In this document: positions 33,641 to 46,012 of the stretch, piece after piece
Layout of the letters: every line of letters starts with the position of its first letter
Position numbering within the stretch: position 1 is the stretch's first letter
NCBI GenBank assembly: GCA_016808115.1
Contig: JAEQBH010004550.1
Location: 124,001 to 188,000, forward strand
Source of the DNA: Tetrastigma voinierianum
Taxonomy: Eukaryota; Streptophyta; Magnoliopsida; Vitales; Vitaceae
DNA: 64,000 nucleotides
Direction of reading: 5' to 3'
Notes under the pieces: model-generated
Database searches by the model: none
What the model was told of the DNA's origin: nothing
What the model saw: only the letters and a program-made list of their open reading frames with translations
Position numbers and translations under genes: made by a program

Positions 33641-34540
33641 CCAAGTCCTTAAGAAGGCCTTTCAATGGGATGAAGTGTGAAGAAGCATTCTCAAAGATTA
33701 AAACATACTTGAGTTCCTCCCATTCTAGTAAGTCCTATTTGGCTGTGGAGCTAATTTATACTTACGTGTCGACTTCAACCAGCGCCGTCCCCGTCGTGAG
33801 ACAAAGAACTGCACAAGACTCCAGCCTACTATTGCGCACCTCGGCTCGAGAGGAGCAAGAGAGAGGTACCCTATGAATGGAAAAATTTAATTTCGCATTG
33901 GCGCATCGCAGCTCTAAGCTCCGCCTCTATTTCCAGCTCATACTATGTGTTCCAACAAATTTCGATGAAGCAAGTGTTACATAAACCCGAGACTTAAGAT
34001 CATGAAGGGCCATAGAACTGAGCGAGTTCGACATCCGGTACAAGCCAAAAAATGCAATAAAAGGGCAGGTCTTAGCCGACTTCGTCATGGAATACACCTC
34101 AGCGGAACCCGCTAAGAATGCTCAAGCAGCGACCGACCTCTCCATCTGGAAACTCTCTGTAGACGGAGCATCAAACGCACACGAGTTTGAGCTGTGCCTC
34201 ATCCTAACCTCCCCTGCAGGCATAGGCACTCAAAGTACGCACTCGTGATCTCTGATTTCACGCCTCCAACAATGAGGCCGAGTATGAGGCCGTCATAGCA
34301 GGCCTTAACCTCGCCCACTCACTAGAGGTCGACCAGCTGGAGGTCTGCAACGACTCCCAACTGGTAGTAAGGCAAATAGAAGACACCTACGAGGCCAAAA
34401 GCGGAAGGATGATCTTATACCTCCAAAAAGTACGAGATTTATTAAAAAAATTCGTGTTGGTTCAAATCAAACATGTCCCTAGAGCGGAGAATTCCCGAGC
34501 TCTGACGCGCCAAGTAAAACTAAATTTACACCTCACAGAA
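33641..34540 (+). pseudogene. Tat-A RNase H remnants
   Basis: The first RNase H part gives CEEAFSKIKTYLSS (33681) and YVSTSTSAVPVV (33763). After YKPKNAIKGQVLADFVMEYT (about 34042), a second, archaeal-like RNase H typical of Tat elements starts with WKLSVDGASNA (about 34150), with relics of the NNEAEYEAxIAGL and NDSQLVxxQ blocks near 34270-34375. Stops and shifts are frequent. Confidence 0.75.
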
Positions 34541-34779
34541 GACTAAGAACATTTACACCTGGGCCGAATACCCGCCGAGCCTTCCATGCACTGCGGACGC
34601 AGGTCGCCCAAATTGGGTCTGACCCGAGTTGGATGGACCCCATTCGGGGACTACAACGTATGACTAATTCATGACGAATTCGAAAGAAGCAATTTAAAAT
34701 AAGGATCAGGTCGCCCAGTTCACTAATCATAAGAGAAGCCTGTATAAGCGAGGGTTCTTCACACCAATTCTTAAGTGCA

Positions 34780-35850
34780 TCGCGGGAAAAGACACTGAGT
34801 ATGTGCTAACGGAGGTACACGAGGGTATATGCGGAAATCATATCGAGTCGCACCGGGCGGAAAAGTTTTCAGACAAAGATATTACCGCCTACAATACTCA
34901 AAGACGCAACCGACCTAGTCAAGAAATGCGTGATTTGCCAAGAGCACAATTAAATCTCACTCCCATCGTATTTTGACGCTAACTCACTGCTTCCTGCCTT
35001 TCCAACAATGGGGTTTCGACATACCGGGACTCCTGCCCTCGAAATGGCCAATGTAAGTTCATAATCACGCGCAGCGGGATTATTTCTCACCAAGTGGGTC
35101 AAGCCGGTTTTCGCCACAATCACGTAACAATTAAGATACATAATTTTTTGTGTGGCGAGCCATCATACGCAGTGTTTGCATCCCAAGAGCCCTGCATCGG
35201 CAACTGAAACAATTCGACAACTCCAAATTTAGAGATTTCTGTGCCGAGCTCGGAATTAAGAATTACTACTTGTCCCTAGCGCATCCACAGTCTAATGGTC
35301 AGGCCGAAGTCACCATCAGAACCCTTAAGGCCGCTTTGAAGACCAAACTGGAAGATCTCAAAGGAAAATGGGTGGAATACCTCCCCGAGGTACTATAGCT
35401 CACAAATACGTGTCGCAACCCGAGAAACCCCATTCCCGCCCCCCAGCTTCCTGCACGTTATGGTAGCCCTTGTCGAGGTCGGATTAAAGTCCCCTAGGGT
35501 CGAGTTAGCAGCAGTAGAGCATAATGACGAGGCTCTCCGTCTAAATTTGGATCTCTTAGATGAAAAGCGCGAGAAGGTTCAACAACGCACAAAAGACTAC
35601 CAAAGGAAGACGACGAGGTATTACAATCAAAAAGTCAAACCCAGGAGCTACATGCCGGGTGATTTAGTCTTAAAAAAGCTCCTACCAGCAAGGAAGAATC
35701 CAGCCCATGGCAAACTGGGCCCCAATTGGGAAGGCCCATACATTATATCTCGAGTCGTCAGACCAGGCAATTGTGAGCTCCAAACAGAGGAGGGAAATTT
35801 TTTATAGCATACATGGAATGCGGAGCATCTTAAGCGTTTTTACCAGTGAA
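34780..35850 (+). pseudogene. Tat-A integrase remnant
   Basis: Zinc-finger end DATDLVKKCVICQEHN (about 34904-34950), core relics around TKWVKPVFATIT (about 35092), then QFDNSKFRDFCAELGIKNYY, HPQSNGQAEVTIRTLKAALK and KGKWVEYLPEVL (35212-35396). The C-terminal region is the best preserved stretch: EVGLKSPRVELAAVEHNDEA, RYYNQKVKPRSYMPGDLVLK and GKLGPNWEGPYIISRVVRPG (35478-35790). The catalytic DDE set is not all recoverable. Confidence 0.82.
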
Positions 35851-36056
35851 CGTCGGTTTGTAATGTTAAAAAAAGCCTTATCTGATTTTAGATGACGAGT
35901 TGAGCGTCCATTAGTTGTTTTGTTAGACACCTCGAATAGCTCAGATATATCAGATTCAGAAAAATATACAATGAGAAAGTTCATAGCCATAAAAGAAAAA
36001 GTTTCTCTTTATTCCAATCAGATTACATTCAATTACAATTAGAGGTGTCGTCCCTT
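35851..36056 (+). other. Tat-A post-integrase region, left part
   Basis: AT-rich non-coding sequence between the integrase end and the nested Athila-like insertion; continues at 48719. Confidence 0.5.
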
Positions 36057-38764
36057 TGTTGGTTGGACCAAAGACATATACAAATTTATGACACTATTAC
36101 CAAAGGACTATCAGTTTACTCCCGCACAATGCCAACAACTCATTTTTGTGTTCAGAATCATTATCTTATTTAAGCATTTTATTAAGAGTAAATTCATTGC
36201 TCGTTGTTTTGATCCATCATGGCCGCAAGTGCAATGTGTCTAACAAGTAGTAAATCGGATTTAAGTTCAGATATCGATCCCACGTAGATCTCAAGAATTT
36301 CAATCAACTACCCCAACTACTCAAGCCTCTCTATACTATTCGACTATAATAGACACTAATCAAATTGTGGAAAGCCTTGAAATAATGAAAACCAAAATAA
36401 TATGAATGAATAACAAATGAATGACTAATTAAATAATAAATGACAAATTTAGATTGAACGCTATCTATAAGAGAACATTGGAAATAAAGCTATTATGAAG
36501 AATCAATTCACAAACTTGTACGGTAATTTTGCTTTCGAACCATATTTTAAAACTAGTCCAAGGAATATGATAGTACAAATGATCTCTCCAAACCACACCG
36601 CTTCATCATCTCACCTCACCGCTTTCTCTCGAATACGCTGGTCTAGATAACTACTTTTAACTTGGGTAGCCTTGTTCGGGTATTTTTCTTTCAATACTTC
36701 ATACCCATAACATGGACCTGTAAACCTTAGCTCCTTTGTATGGTCATTGCATGGGCTTTACACTTATACTGTTCCTCTTTCCTAAATTAGAACAACTCAT
36801 TCTTCCTCGATTAGATCAAGCATAACACGGATTGAATTCACGATTCGACCGAGGCGAATAACTCTCTCGCATGCTTAAATTGATAACTCACTACCATTCT
36901 CGCTTCAAGTGAGAAGAGGATGTATCGATTTAATTACACAAAGCACATTAGATCATCAATATCAGTTCTCATACCTCCGCAAATTGTTCATCACCTCAGA
37001 ATGCCTTCTCTCGTGTCACCGTGAGGGCCTCCCGGAAATCGTAGTTGAACAACCCCAAGCATTTGCATAGAGACTGACATTGGGATCAATTCCAGGAAAT
37101 ACGCAAAAACCAAGAAGTCGATGAGTAAACTCGGTTCAAAGAATAATGAATAAAATTCGCAGAAAGATAATTTCACAATAGTTTCATTTCCTCAATGGGA
37201 GCTGGTTTCTAAATCATCGATTACACCATATCAAGCCAGCTGATCAAGAAAACTATCAGAATCTGAACTCCGGTAGTTCGAATCCAAAATTTGTCCTAAT
37301 TCAAACAAACTGCATACAAAGAATTTGAAGAAATATAAATCTGCATTCAGCTACAACCTTTACAGCTAACGTTCAAATCCAAATTAAACGAAAAATACAA
37401 ACTAATCTAAAAATAAAAAAGAAAGAAAAGAAAATTAAAATACGGTGAGCCTCAAAGAACCCATCTCTTCTGTCGCCAAGAGCAGCTGCGTTCCTTGATG
37501 CTTATTTGTGTATTTATAGGGTTACGAGTTGGGCTAATTTCGATGCACCTCTTTTTTGAATTGCCGGTTAAGCGGCTGAAGTATGTTGATATACTCACGG
37601 CGGCTTGATCTTGTCGCGACCTTATTTGTCTCGATCTTTATCGAAACGCTGTTTGATGCGACATGTCTTTGAATTAAAATTGTGACTTCTTGTCGCGACC
37701 TTATCTCTGCATTTGATGTCGCGTATCTGTGTGTCGCGACCTTAATTACATCACGATGGATATCGCGACCTGCGTATGATATCATGATATAATTCCTGAT
37801 TATGTTGTGGCTGCTTTAATGATGCCATGACCTCACATCTTTAATGGATGTCGACAAAGCGGTGTTGTCGTGATCTTCTTACTCTTCTATTGTTGTCGCG
37901 ACCATTGAATGATGTAGCGACCCTCGCTTTACATGTATTTGATGTCGCGGCAACGATGCTATCGCGACCTTGCTGGTGCTGCTTGATGCTCAGCGACCAT
38001 TTAAATGATATTTGCGACCTTCTCTCTTCTTGATGATGCCAGCGACCTTAGTTTCCCTTAGCTGGTGTCGCGACAACTTATTCGATCTTGATATTGCGCA
38101 TCCAGATGTAGCGACATAAGTGTTCATTCAATTATTTATCTTCTGTCGCGACTTCTTTTTGGTGTCGCGACCGCAATCATTCATCCAGCAATACGTAGGT
38201 TTAGTATGTTCTGAATGATGTGCGACATCATCATCTTCTTAATCAATTCTGGTTGTGACTTTGCTGGAAGGTTCCTTTCACGCCCGGTAGTTTACATTTT
38301 GATTACAGCTTCATTTGTATTTGAGCTTTGAGATTTGCAACCTTAATATTATTTTGATTGCTGAAAAAAACTCACGACATCAAATCTTTTAATCCTTTTT
38401 CGCCTCTCTGCTGTAACTGTGACGATTAGATCGATGCTTGTTCGGTCATATTACGCTCCTTTGCAATTTCTGCTTTCCCTTTTAATTCCCTGCTTTGCCG
38501 CAGTAGTTTGGTGAAGTATTCCATATTCTGTATGCTCATCAGTCTTTTTATATAAAAAATCAATCGAGGAAAAATGGGCGAAAATAGATGACATAAGCTC
38601 ATCAAACTCCCCGAACTTAAAATTTGCTTGTCACGAAAGCGAAAGAAAGATTTCTTGTCCTCAGGCAGGGACATTTTACATTACTGTTTTGCGACACTCT
38701 CATTCGACTATTTTTGTTATGGAATTAAGAGATATCCTATTATTTTCCAAATTTCGGTTTATCA
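36057..38764 (-). repeat. Athila-like 3' LTR
   Basis: 2708 bp. Collinear with 46013-48718 over its whole length; differences are mostly small indels and short replaced patches. Contains the GTCGCGAC-rich block (about 37560-38240). ORFs within it are short and not conserved between the two copies. Confidence 0.82.
37560..38240. repeat. GTCGCGAC-rich irregular array (3' LTR copy)
   Basis: Seven exact GTCGCGAC palindromes plus many one-base variants (for example ATCGCGACC, GTAGCGACC, GATGTCGCGG) spaced irregularly by about 15-50 bp and usually followed by CTT or preceded by GATGT. It stands out from the AT-rich LTR by its CpG content. The array is conserved in position in the other LTR. Confidence 0.85.
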
Positions 38765-40841
38765 CGAAACGAACATAGTATGCTTCTATTACAAAATTTC
38801 TTGATAAAGTAATGTATGTAGAAGAAGCAATTTATTTAACAAGTCTTTAGCTGCATTGTGTGTGTGCGAGGTCTTCAATCCTTTGCAACTTCATGTTGAA
38901 TTTAGTTAATGCCCAAGGAGTTTTTCGTATTGTTTATCAAAGTCCCATATGCTTGTTTTCTTATTAGTCTCCACTAATGTAGGTAAATTCATCCTTAGTC
39001 GATAAGGTCTTTCAAACTTGTAATGTTGAGCTTAGGTAATTGGGTAGATAAATGAGGAATTTAAGTTGTAAATTACCAGGTTCCATCTTGTCTCATTGTT
39101 TCCTTCAACTTTGTTTCTTTTTCTTCTTTGTTCCTTTACGATTCTCCACCCAATCTTAGGATGATTCTTCTTTTTAGATTTTTTATTTTTTATTTTTTTA
39201 TTTTTATGGAATTTCTCACTCGTATTACTTTATTTGTGATTCCTTTGTTCTTGACTCTTTTACTTTTATTTTTAAAGTTTGGAATAGTCTGATATTTTGT
39301 CTTCTTAGGCTTTCTATTACTCTTAGAGAACTTTGAGTACAGCAACTCATGTCTGGGTTGGCATTAGGGTCTTGGGTGTTAAACGCCCTAAAGCTTAAGG
39401 TATTCGAGTAATAGGCCGCAGACAAAACTTATTCCTTGCTCTCGCCTAGCCTCGCCTTTGACTTCTTGAGTTCCTTTTTGTCAAAGGAATTTTGGGAATA
39501 ATATTCCCCTGAACTTGTTTCTTTCTTTATCTTAAACTTTCTGAACTAGAAATGGATAATTTTGGGTTCTTTCTTTGCGGGTTTATTACGATGAAGGGAT
39601 CCGATTTTCAATTCTTTGTTTATTGAAGAAATAAAGGAAGCAATTGACTCCGTCGGGAAGCTAGGAATATCTTTGAAGCATGTATTTTGAGGGTAATTTG
39701 AAAAAAAGCTCATTTGCGGATAAGCCTCTATCATTTCACATTGGTTGTTTCCACTATGATTTAAGCCTCGATCAATAATCAAACAAGTTACAGAATTTGT
39801 GGACTCTAAATCTAAATTCACTAGAAGATATTCTAATTTATATCGAAGTTCGTAAGTTTTGTTGACGATGTATTATTTATTCAAGACTTGTACTTATTCA
39901 CTGTCTACTTACATTATTTTAAACAAGTATTTTGTTCTATCAGCAAGAACTAATTTCCCAATTTTTGCAATTAAACTAAATTTAAGCAGAACAGTAAACA
40001 CTCCTAATTCCAGTTTCTTTATTCATGCCTTGATCATGCAAAAGTACATTCTTGAAAAACGGGGAATTGACTATTTAATTCTAAACGGAAAATGAAAATG
40101 ACACAGCCTTGATTAGATCTAATGAGCAAACCCGACTTTTCGCTATTTATCAATTGCAAATTCTCGACATTCAATTAAATCATTCATGAAATTCAAGCAT
40201 GTATTCTATTCAATTTCCACGAATTTCTATAGGAAAAGGAATGCTCCCCTTTTTCACAATCGTTCTCTTCCTCTGAGTTGGAGTTGTGCAGGTTTGTTCC
40301 TTCTTGCTGAGCCATTTACGCATAAGCTACTCTGCAACATTTCAAAAGGATTTAATTAAACAAAGGAAATTAACTTCGGGTACTAACTAATCATTATAAG
40401 AACTAAAGAAAACAAACTCAAAGTGAATTCTAAAAAAAATTAAAGTCTAAAATCAGAAATTAAAGTCTCTATGGGTTGCCTCCCATCAGCTGCTCAGTTT
40501 TTAGTCCTTAGCTGGACTTGCTATTTTGATTCTTTCTCTCTCGATAGGCAATTTGTGGCTCTTCCTTTCTTTCCTCCACAGCTGATAGTGCTTAGGTCTT
40601 TGTCCATTGACTTTAAATTCTTCAACAGTCATGATATTCTTGTTCCAAATGTAGTGCTTGACATCCTTGTATATGGTCGCTCCGTTTTGATTTCAATTTT
40701 CTGAAGCGATCTTAATTTGGGTTAAATAGAAGAACTTGATCCCCCTCTACGAACTCTTTCCTCGGAATCCTTTGATCGTACCATTTCTTTGTCTTATCTT
40801 TGTATATCCTAGCATTATCATGACTTCATTTCTTAGTTCTT
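38765..40841. other. Athila-like region between integrase and 3' LTR
   Basis: About 2 kb where Athila elements may carry an env-like ORF. Only short open frames occur (for example minus strand 39546-39821, 91 codons) with no recognisable membrane segment or homology. I see no supported gene. Confidence 0.5.
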
Positions 40842-41650
40842 CTAGTTCATTCGGTTGGAAAGCGATCTCTCTTCCTTTGCCATTTTGAAATCGAATTCGA
40901 TTTCTTGATGGCTACTATAACTTTGTATTCCAATTGAGAGGGAGTGACATGGCTTGCGAAACCAATACGTATGGGGACATCCGATCGGGAGTTTTGAATG
41001 TCTGATCCTAATAGGCGTTTCAAGTGCGTGTCGAGTTTGGAAGACCCGATCCTTCACCGCTTCCAGACTTCTGATCTTTTTCCGGGATCCTTTTAATCTC
41101 TGTTGGAAATTTACGCGCCCGTTAGTGCGGGGATGATAAGCTAGGCTCATTTTATGTTTGATCGCCACACGCTCCATGAGCTTTGCGAAGATTTTTTGTT
41201 TGCAGTGGCTTCCCACGTCAGCGATGATAGTCTGGGTGTTCGAATCTGCTTTCGATATATTAACTGCCGAGAAACTCTGGCTGTATTGCTGCTCGTTGTG
41301 GCGAGCTATTGACCCATTTAGAAACATAATCCCTTCTTGCTTGATATATAGATTTCCAAATGATTGTGGAAAGGGTCCATAAAATCCCTATCCCATACAT
41401 CAAAAATACGTACCACCCGATATGCCTCGTAAGGCATTTCATTCTATTCTTGATATTTCAATCTTTTGGCATCTATCACATAATTTATTATTCAGTACGA
41501 TCCTTGAAAGCAGTGGGCAGTAAAATCACGATTGGAGTATCTTATGGTACATTCTTTCTCCTAGAAAAATACCTACTATATGGTGATGCATGGCATTCAT
41601 TCATAAGTGCTTTGAACCACCCTCTGGCACACATCTTCTTATAATCCATC
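40842..41650 (-). pseudogene. Athila-like integrase remnant
   Basis: High to low: relics of the zinc finger, then KCLTRHIGWYVFLMYGIGIL (about 41385-41440, matching the MPxxxIxxxxVFDVWGIDF block), DYVSKWV (about 41330), then ADVGSHCKQKIFAKLMERVA with HKMSLAYHPRTNGRV (about 41112-41220), RVFQTRHALETPIRIRHSKL (about 41000) and GCPHTYWFRKPCHSLSIGIQ (about 40935-40990, the YGxxCHLPVELE block). It integrates retrotransposon DNA when intact; here frames are shifted and the element is dead. Confidence 0.8.
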
Positions 41651-42179
41651 TCTCAGCACCCCTCTTAAATATGGTCGGTCGTCGGATGTAATACCTGCAT
41701 CCCGATCCTGAGCTTTTCTTTTACATTTGGTGTTTGAATTGGAAGACTTCTCCTGAAGCTAAGTAATTCACAATATCATTTGATACCGTGGCATTGGAAT
41801 GACAATTGAAATAGTTTCTCAATCTGGGAAGTTCTCTTTTAGTCTTGCTCCTCCTCTTACCCTTTGATTTCTTTCTATTACGGACAAGTGATCGAAATTT
41901 ATCAAGTATCACACCCCTTTTTATCTCTAATTTCGGATCAATTTCTTTATTAGTAATGGCGCTGCTCCAGTCTTGACAAGCTATCTTTTTGACATTAGAT
42001 ATTTGATGTTTGCATAGTGCATGTGACTATAACATGGGATCATAATGTATGGCTGAATTTCTCACAAGCAAACACTATGGCTAGCATCTCTTTTCGAGTT
42101 GTGGAATAGTTTCTTATTAGCTTCATTGAAGGTTACGCTAGCATAGTATCGACTACGAATATTTTCTCTTTTCTTTTCT

Positions 42180-43260
42180 TGCGTCATTTACATTCTTGAA
42201 ATCATTAGCATCACGCGTTACTTGATTCTTGATCCCGATGCAGTGCGACCATGATAGGTCATGAGCAATCAGTCTTGACTTCTTCAAGGTAGCCTTGCGG
42301 GAATGTGAAATTAAACTTTGTGTGTCTTTCTCAGGTAATACACGCGAGTAATTGTTATTTTGAGAAGTTTTAGTGAATCTCTATAAAATCCAGCATGCCC
42401 CGAGAAACTCCTTATCCTTTTCTTTGTTGTGGGAGGTGCTAGAGTTTTGATTATGGAAATCTTAGTTGGTCCTTTAGCCACAGCGAAATTTATGACCAAG
42501 AACGCCATTCTGTACCATGAAATGACATTTTGATTAGTGCTAATTTCTTGTCCCTTGCATCTTTGAAGTACTATTTCGGGTTGTTGGACATTGTTCAAAG
42601 CGGACCCATACAACGTGAAATCATCAAAATTCCATGACTTCCCTGACCGTCGAGAACATCGACATCATACATCTTTGGAAAGTAGCGGGGAGCATTGCAT
42701 AGCCCGAATGGCGCCATACGAGCGAAGGTACCGCCAAGGGCATGTGAATGTGGTCTTTTCTTGGTCCTCACGTGCAATTGCAATCTAGTTTGCTGAATAC
42801 GATCGAAAACAAAAATGAGGTGTCTACTAATCACATCCCGGCGTTTGATCGATGAAGGCGAAAGGGAAATAATCTTTCACAGTTTAGCGTAATTCCGACT
42901 TCACGTAATCAATGCATACTCTTCATCATGACATATTCTTTATTGGAATTAATTCATTTCTTTCATTGCGGATTCTGATAAATCACCCTTCTTTGGAACC
43001 ATGAATTTGCGGTAACCTTGAGGGTATCGGAAGTGCATAGATAAAAAACGACATTTAACCATTGACACCCTCGCCACGACTACTTCTTTTCATTCTTGGA
43101 TTAGTCTCTCCTTTGATGTTTCATGATTGTGCCCATTTTCTTCTAGAAGTATTTTGTGCATGCATATTGATGGTGATACCTTTTAACTCTTCAATAGACC
43201 AAGCTATAGGCTCCTTATGATTCCTTAAAATTTCCAAACAACCTCTGTTCCTCGACATCA
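42180..43260 (-). pseudogene. Athila-like reverse transcriptase / RNase H start
   Basis: High to low: EILRNHKEPIAWSIEELKGI then INMHAQNT (about 43150-43240), relics of NEKNELIP, RVCIDYVK and YFPFAFIDQ (about 42830-42960), IAIAREDQEKTTFTCP (about 42740-42790), MAPFGLCNAPRYF (about 42675-42720), a damaged MDDFTLYGSALNN box (about 42590-42640), VLQRC (about 42560), and IRSFSGHAGFYRDSLKL (about 42365-42420). The pattern is that of Ty3/gypsy RT; the F/YxDD box is preserved only after a frame change. Confidence 0.82.
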
Positions 43261-43559
43261 TAAGTCTGTGAGAAATTATTCTTGGTTTACTCTTTGCGTT
43301 GAGTAAAGCATACTTTAAAATAGCTTGGCAACTCTTTAAAACTAAGCCCTTCTTCACTTGGTTTCTTGATGAAATTCCTTTTCTTCATTTGGTCTCTTTT
43401 TCCCATCTCATTTGTTGAAGACTCATCTTTATCTCGATGAATTGTAAAGCGATGTCTTGAAAAAATCGAATCAAATCTTACAGATCTTGTGAATTCATCA
43501 CTTTTTCATTGATTGAAAATTGGGCATTACGATCATAGTAAAGTCGAGTTGTTGACATA

Positions 43560-44000
43560 TACATCTTCTATTGACTTGATATCTTCCCTTTCCTATGTCT
43601 AAATTCTTCAAACTCTGAATTAAGTAAAATCGGTTGTCTCTTCTCAACTACGGTGAAATTCCCATACATATCGATTAGAGCTGCTCGATTCGCGAGGAAT
43701 GGCCTTCGACAACGAGAGGAACTTGTGAATCTTCCTTATCGGTCACGATGAAGTCTGGAAAAATAAATTCCCACCTTTACCGACACATCTTCTATGATTC
43801 CTTGGGTTTTGGGTTCTATACGCCATTTGATATGATGGTGGGAGTAGCTCCCTAAGCTTGCTTCTTAGCAACAGAATAGGGCATTAAATTGCGGCACTTG
43901 GAGTCACAAGAGCTTTACGGCTTCGAAACTCTCGATAGTGCGGGGAATGGTAGAGCTCCACGGATCCTTCATCTTTTACGGTAAGCCTCTCTTGATCCTT
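43560..44000 (-). pseudogene. Athila-like protease region
   Basis: Minus-strand fragments QGIIEDVSVKVG (about 43770-43806) and RRPFLANRAALIDMYGNFT (about 43650-43710) match the GIIEDVLVKV and GRPFLATxxALID blocks of Athila proteases. The upstream active-site region (about 43930-43960) is degraded. Confidence 0.7.
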
Positions 44001-44429
44001 AGCCTTTGCAAGTTGCGGTCGGGTTCCATGATTCGCTAGCCGGTGATCTTCCTCTTTTTTGCTCCAGTGTCTTTCAAAAAAATTTTGCGTAAAGTGTCCC
44101 AGTCACCACGCCGTGAAAGGCATCTTGATCTCCCGACACGAAAGGTTTTGAGAACCTTGCAAAGCGTTCTTCTATCTTTGATTTGCGACCTGCGTGGAAA
44201 TGAATGCTTTGTGACCTTGAGACTATTGCAGGTTTTCTTCTTGCTTCCTTCTTCTCTACGATAGTTGTTCCTTGCTTTCTTTCCTTCTCCAGGTGTTTTG
44301 TGTTAATGGAGCCTTCCTCTCCCTTATTTGCTTTCATCTTTTTAAATGTATTTCCGAAGAGTCTTTCCCTTCTGTTGTGACCATCTGAGTCTTTAGGATT
44401 CTTCTTTGTGTCCTTTGAAAGGCATCTTT

Positions 44430-45670
44430 CATACAGTTTTTGCGGGGTTAGGGCCAGTTGCCATTTTGTTTCTCGGGTTCTTGGGGAGGCATTTGTGGTC
44501 TTCACGAAAAAATTTGAAATTGGTATTTGGGAGGCACAGTGCAAGGCTTCGATGCCATGGAGGTTTAGAGCTTCTTGTTGTCCCCCGTGAATTCTGACAT
44601 TTGATCTTCAAATGGGTGAGCTCTCGACTCTAGTACTGGTTTATTTTCACCTCGCCTGCTGGCATTGGAACCTTGGTGATTCTTGATATCTGATGAGGAT
44701 CTTTGTCCATGCCTTGGGCCTTGTGAGGCCTCCGCGTATGAAAAATTTTCATGGTTCCTTAGTCTTTGGATGATAGTTTCTTGTATGGGTTTGTTTGAAG
44801 TGATAGCTTCTTGGCTCCCAGTACTTAACCTCCTCGACCTTCGTAAAAGCGGAGTTCTTGAGTGGAGTGCATTGACCCCTTCACTACCGATAGATTCCTT
44901 TATTTGCTTCTGTTCATGCACGGTGTGCATCTTCCCTCTCTTGCTGTCCATTCTATGCATGATGGCATCCTTTGCCTCCATGTTTGTCATCTTGCTCGGC
45001 TCATGACTCCTCTTCCTCTGCCCGATTACTTTTAAAAAACTACGATGGAGCTTTCATATTGCTTCTTAGTCCTCAATCGAGATCTCTTCTTGGCCTCTAC
45101 GTTTGGTCTCCACGACGCAAACATCGATAATGCCCTTAGATGTCATTAGAGCAGCAGTACTATGTCCATCTGTGTCTTTAGATCTATTCCATGCATTGGG
45201 CATCTTTTGAGAAACCTTTTGAATCTATCGTACTTACATAGGCTCTCGTCTTCCCCCTGCTAGAGACACAATTATCTCCCTCCTTCTCTCGAGGTGAGAG
45301 TGATGGGGAAGAATCTACCAGTGAGCTACCTGAGCTCCTCCCAGTATCAACGAACCATATGGTAGAATTCGTACCATGTGGGCAACATCTCTTAGAAAAT
45401 GGGAATAAATGCAATTTTATGACCTGGGGTCTCACCCATTCAACTCACCATGTTTGCCATCACGAGAAACCTTCCCGGTGCTCATTTGGAACCACATTGG
45501 GATGACCCGATAAAGCGGTATTCTTTGAACCATTGTGTCGGGGCTGGTTTCGGTTCAAAATTATTTGCATCGGCTGTGAACAATGCGATTGCGAGTATTC
45601 ATCATGAATAATAGGTCTCAAAGTCCTCCATTGTATCGATTGATTGGAGGCCTTATAGGCTGGCATTCTC
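44430..45670 (-). pseudogene. Athila-like gag remnant
   Basis: Minus strand: SNQSIQWRTLRPIIHDEYSQ region (45600-45650), a capsid stretch with RFFPITLTSREKEGDN then YVSTIDSKGFSKDAQCMEQ (about 45170-45310), the counterpart of the KFFPxxKTxxLRxEIxxFxQ...ERFKxLLxxCPxHG block. Basic, charged sequence follows to about 44430. Placement relies on order relative to pol; detailed alignment is weak. Confidence 0.6.
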
Positions 45671-45979
45671 GTCCTTGATCACATTCCTTTCATCTATATG
45701 CCCGAGTTTTACGCCTTCGTTTTCTCAAGCTTAAGTGTTCTTTCCTAATTATCTAGTACAGAATCGGATCGATTACTGTTTCCTATGCATTAAGTTTTCT
45801 GAAATCAAACACACTTACATTAGAGGATTAGTCGAGCTGACAAATATTTTCAATATGGCTTGTTAAAGTTAGTGGCTAAAAATAACCCTTCCTTTGAAAA
45901 ACTATTTTTGTTATTCTTTTCAAAAATGTCAATTAGCGTTTCCTTAACTGCGTCTGAATATTGATCCTACTAAATTCTT

Positions 45980-46012
45980 TTCTATCCCAGAAGCAGCGGC
46001 ATACGCAAAACT
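45980..46012 (-). other. Athila-like primer-binding-site region
   Basis: Directly inside the 5' LTR end the minus strand reads TGCCGCTGCTTCTGGGA, resembling but not matching the Asp-tRNA complement (TGGCGCCGTTGCCGGGGA) usual for Athila. Degraded; tentative. Confidence 0.35.

Noticed and set aside
37560..38240. Possible bacterial-type operator array because of the palindromes
   Set aside because: It sits in a retrotransposon LTR, is duplicated in the partner LTR, and has no associated regulator gene.
38765..40841. env-like gene of the Athila-like element
   Set aside because: Expected position, but no long frame, signal peptide or transmembrane segment survives.
44074..44990. Minus-strand open frames of 141 and 156 codons as separate genes
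   Set aside because: They lie between gag and protease of the Athila-like element, are basic low-complexity sequence in the gag-pol direction, and are best read as gag C-terminal relics.
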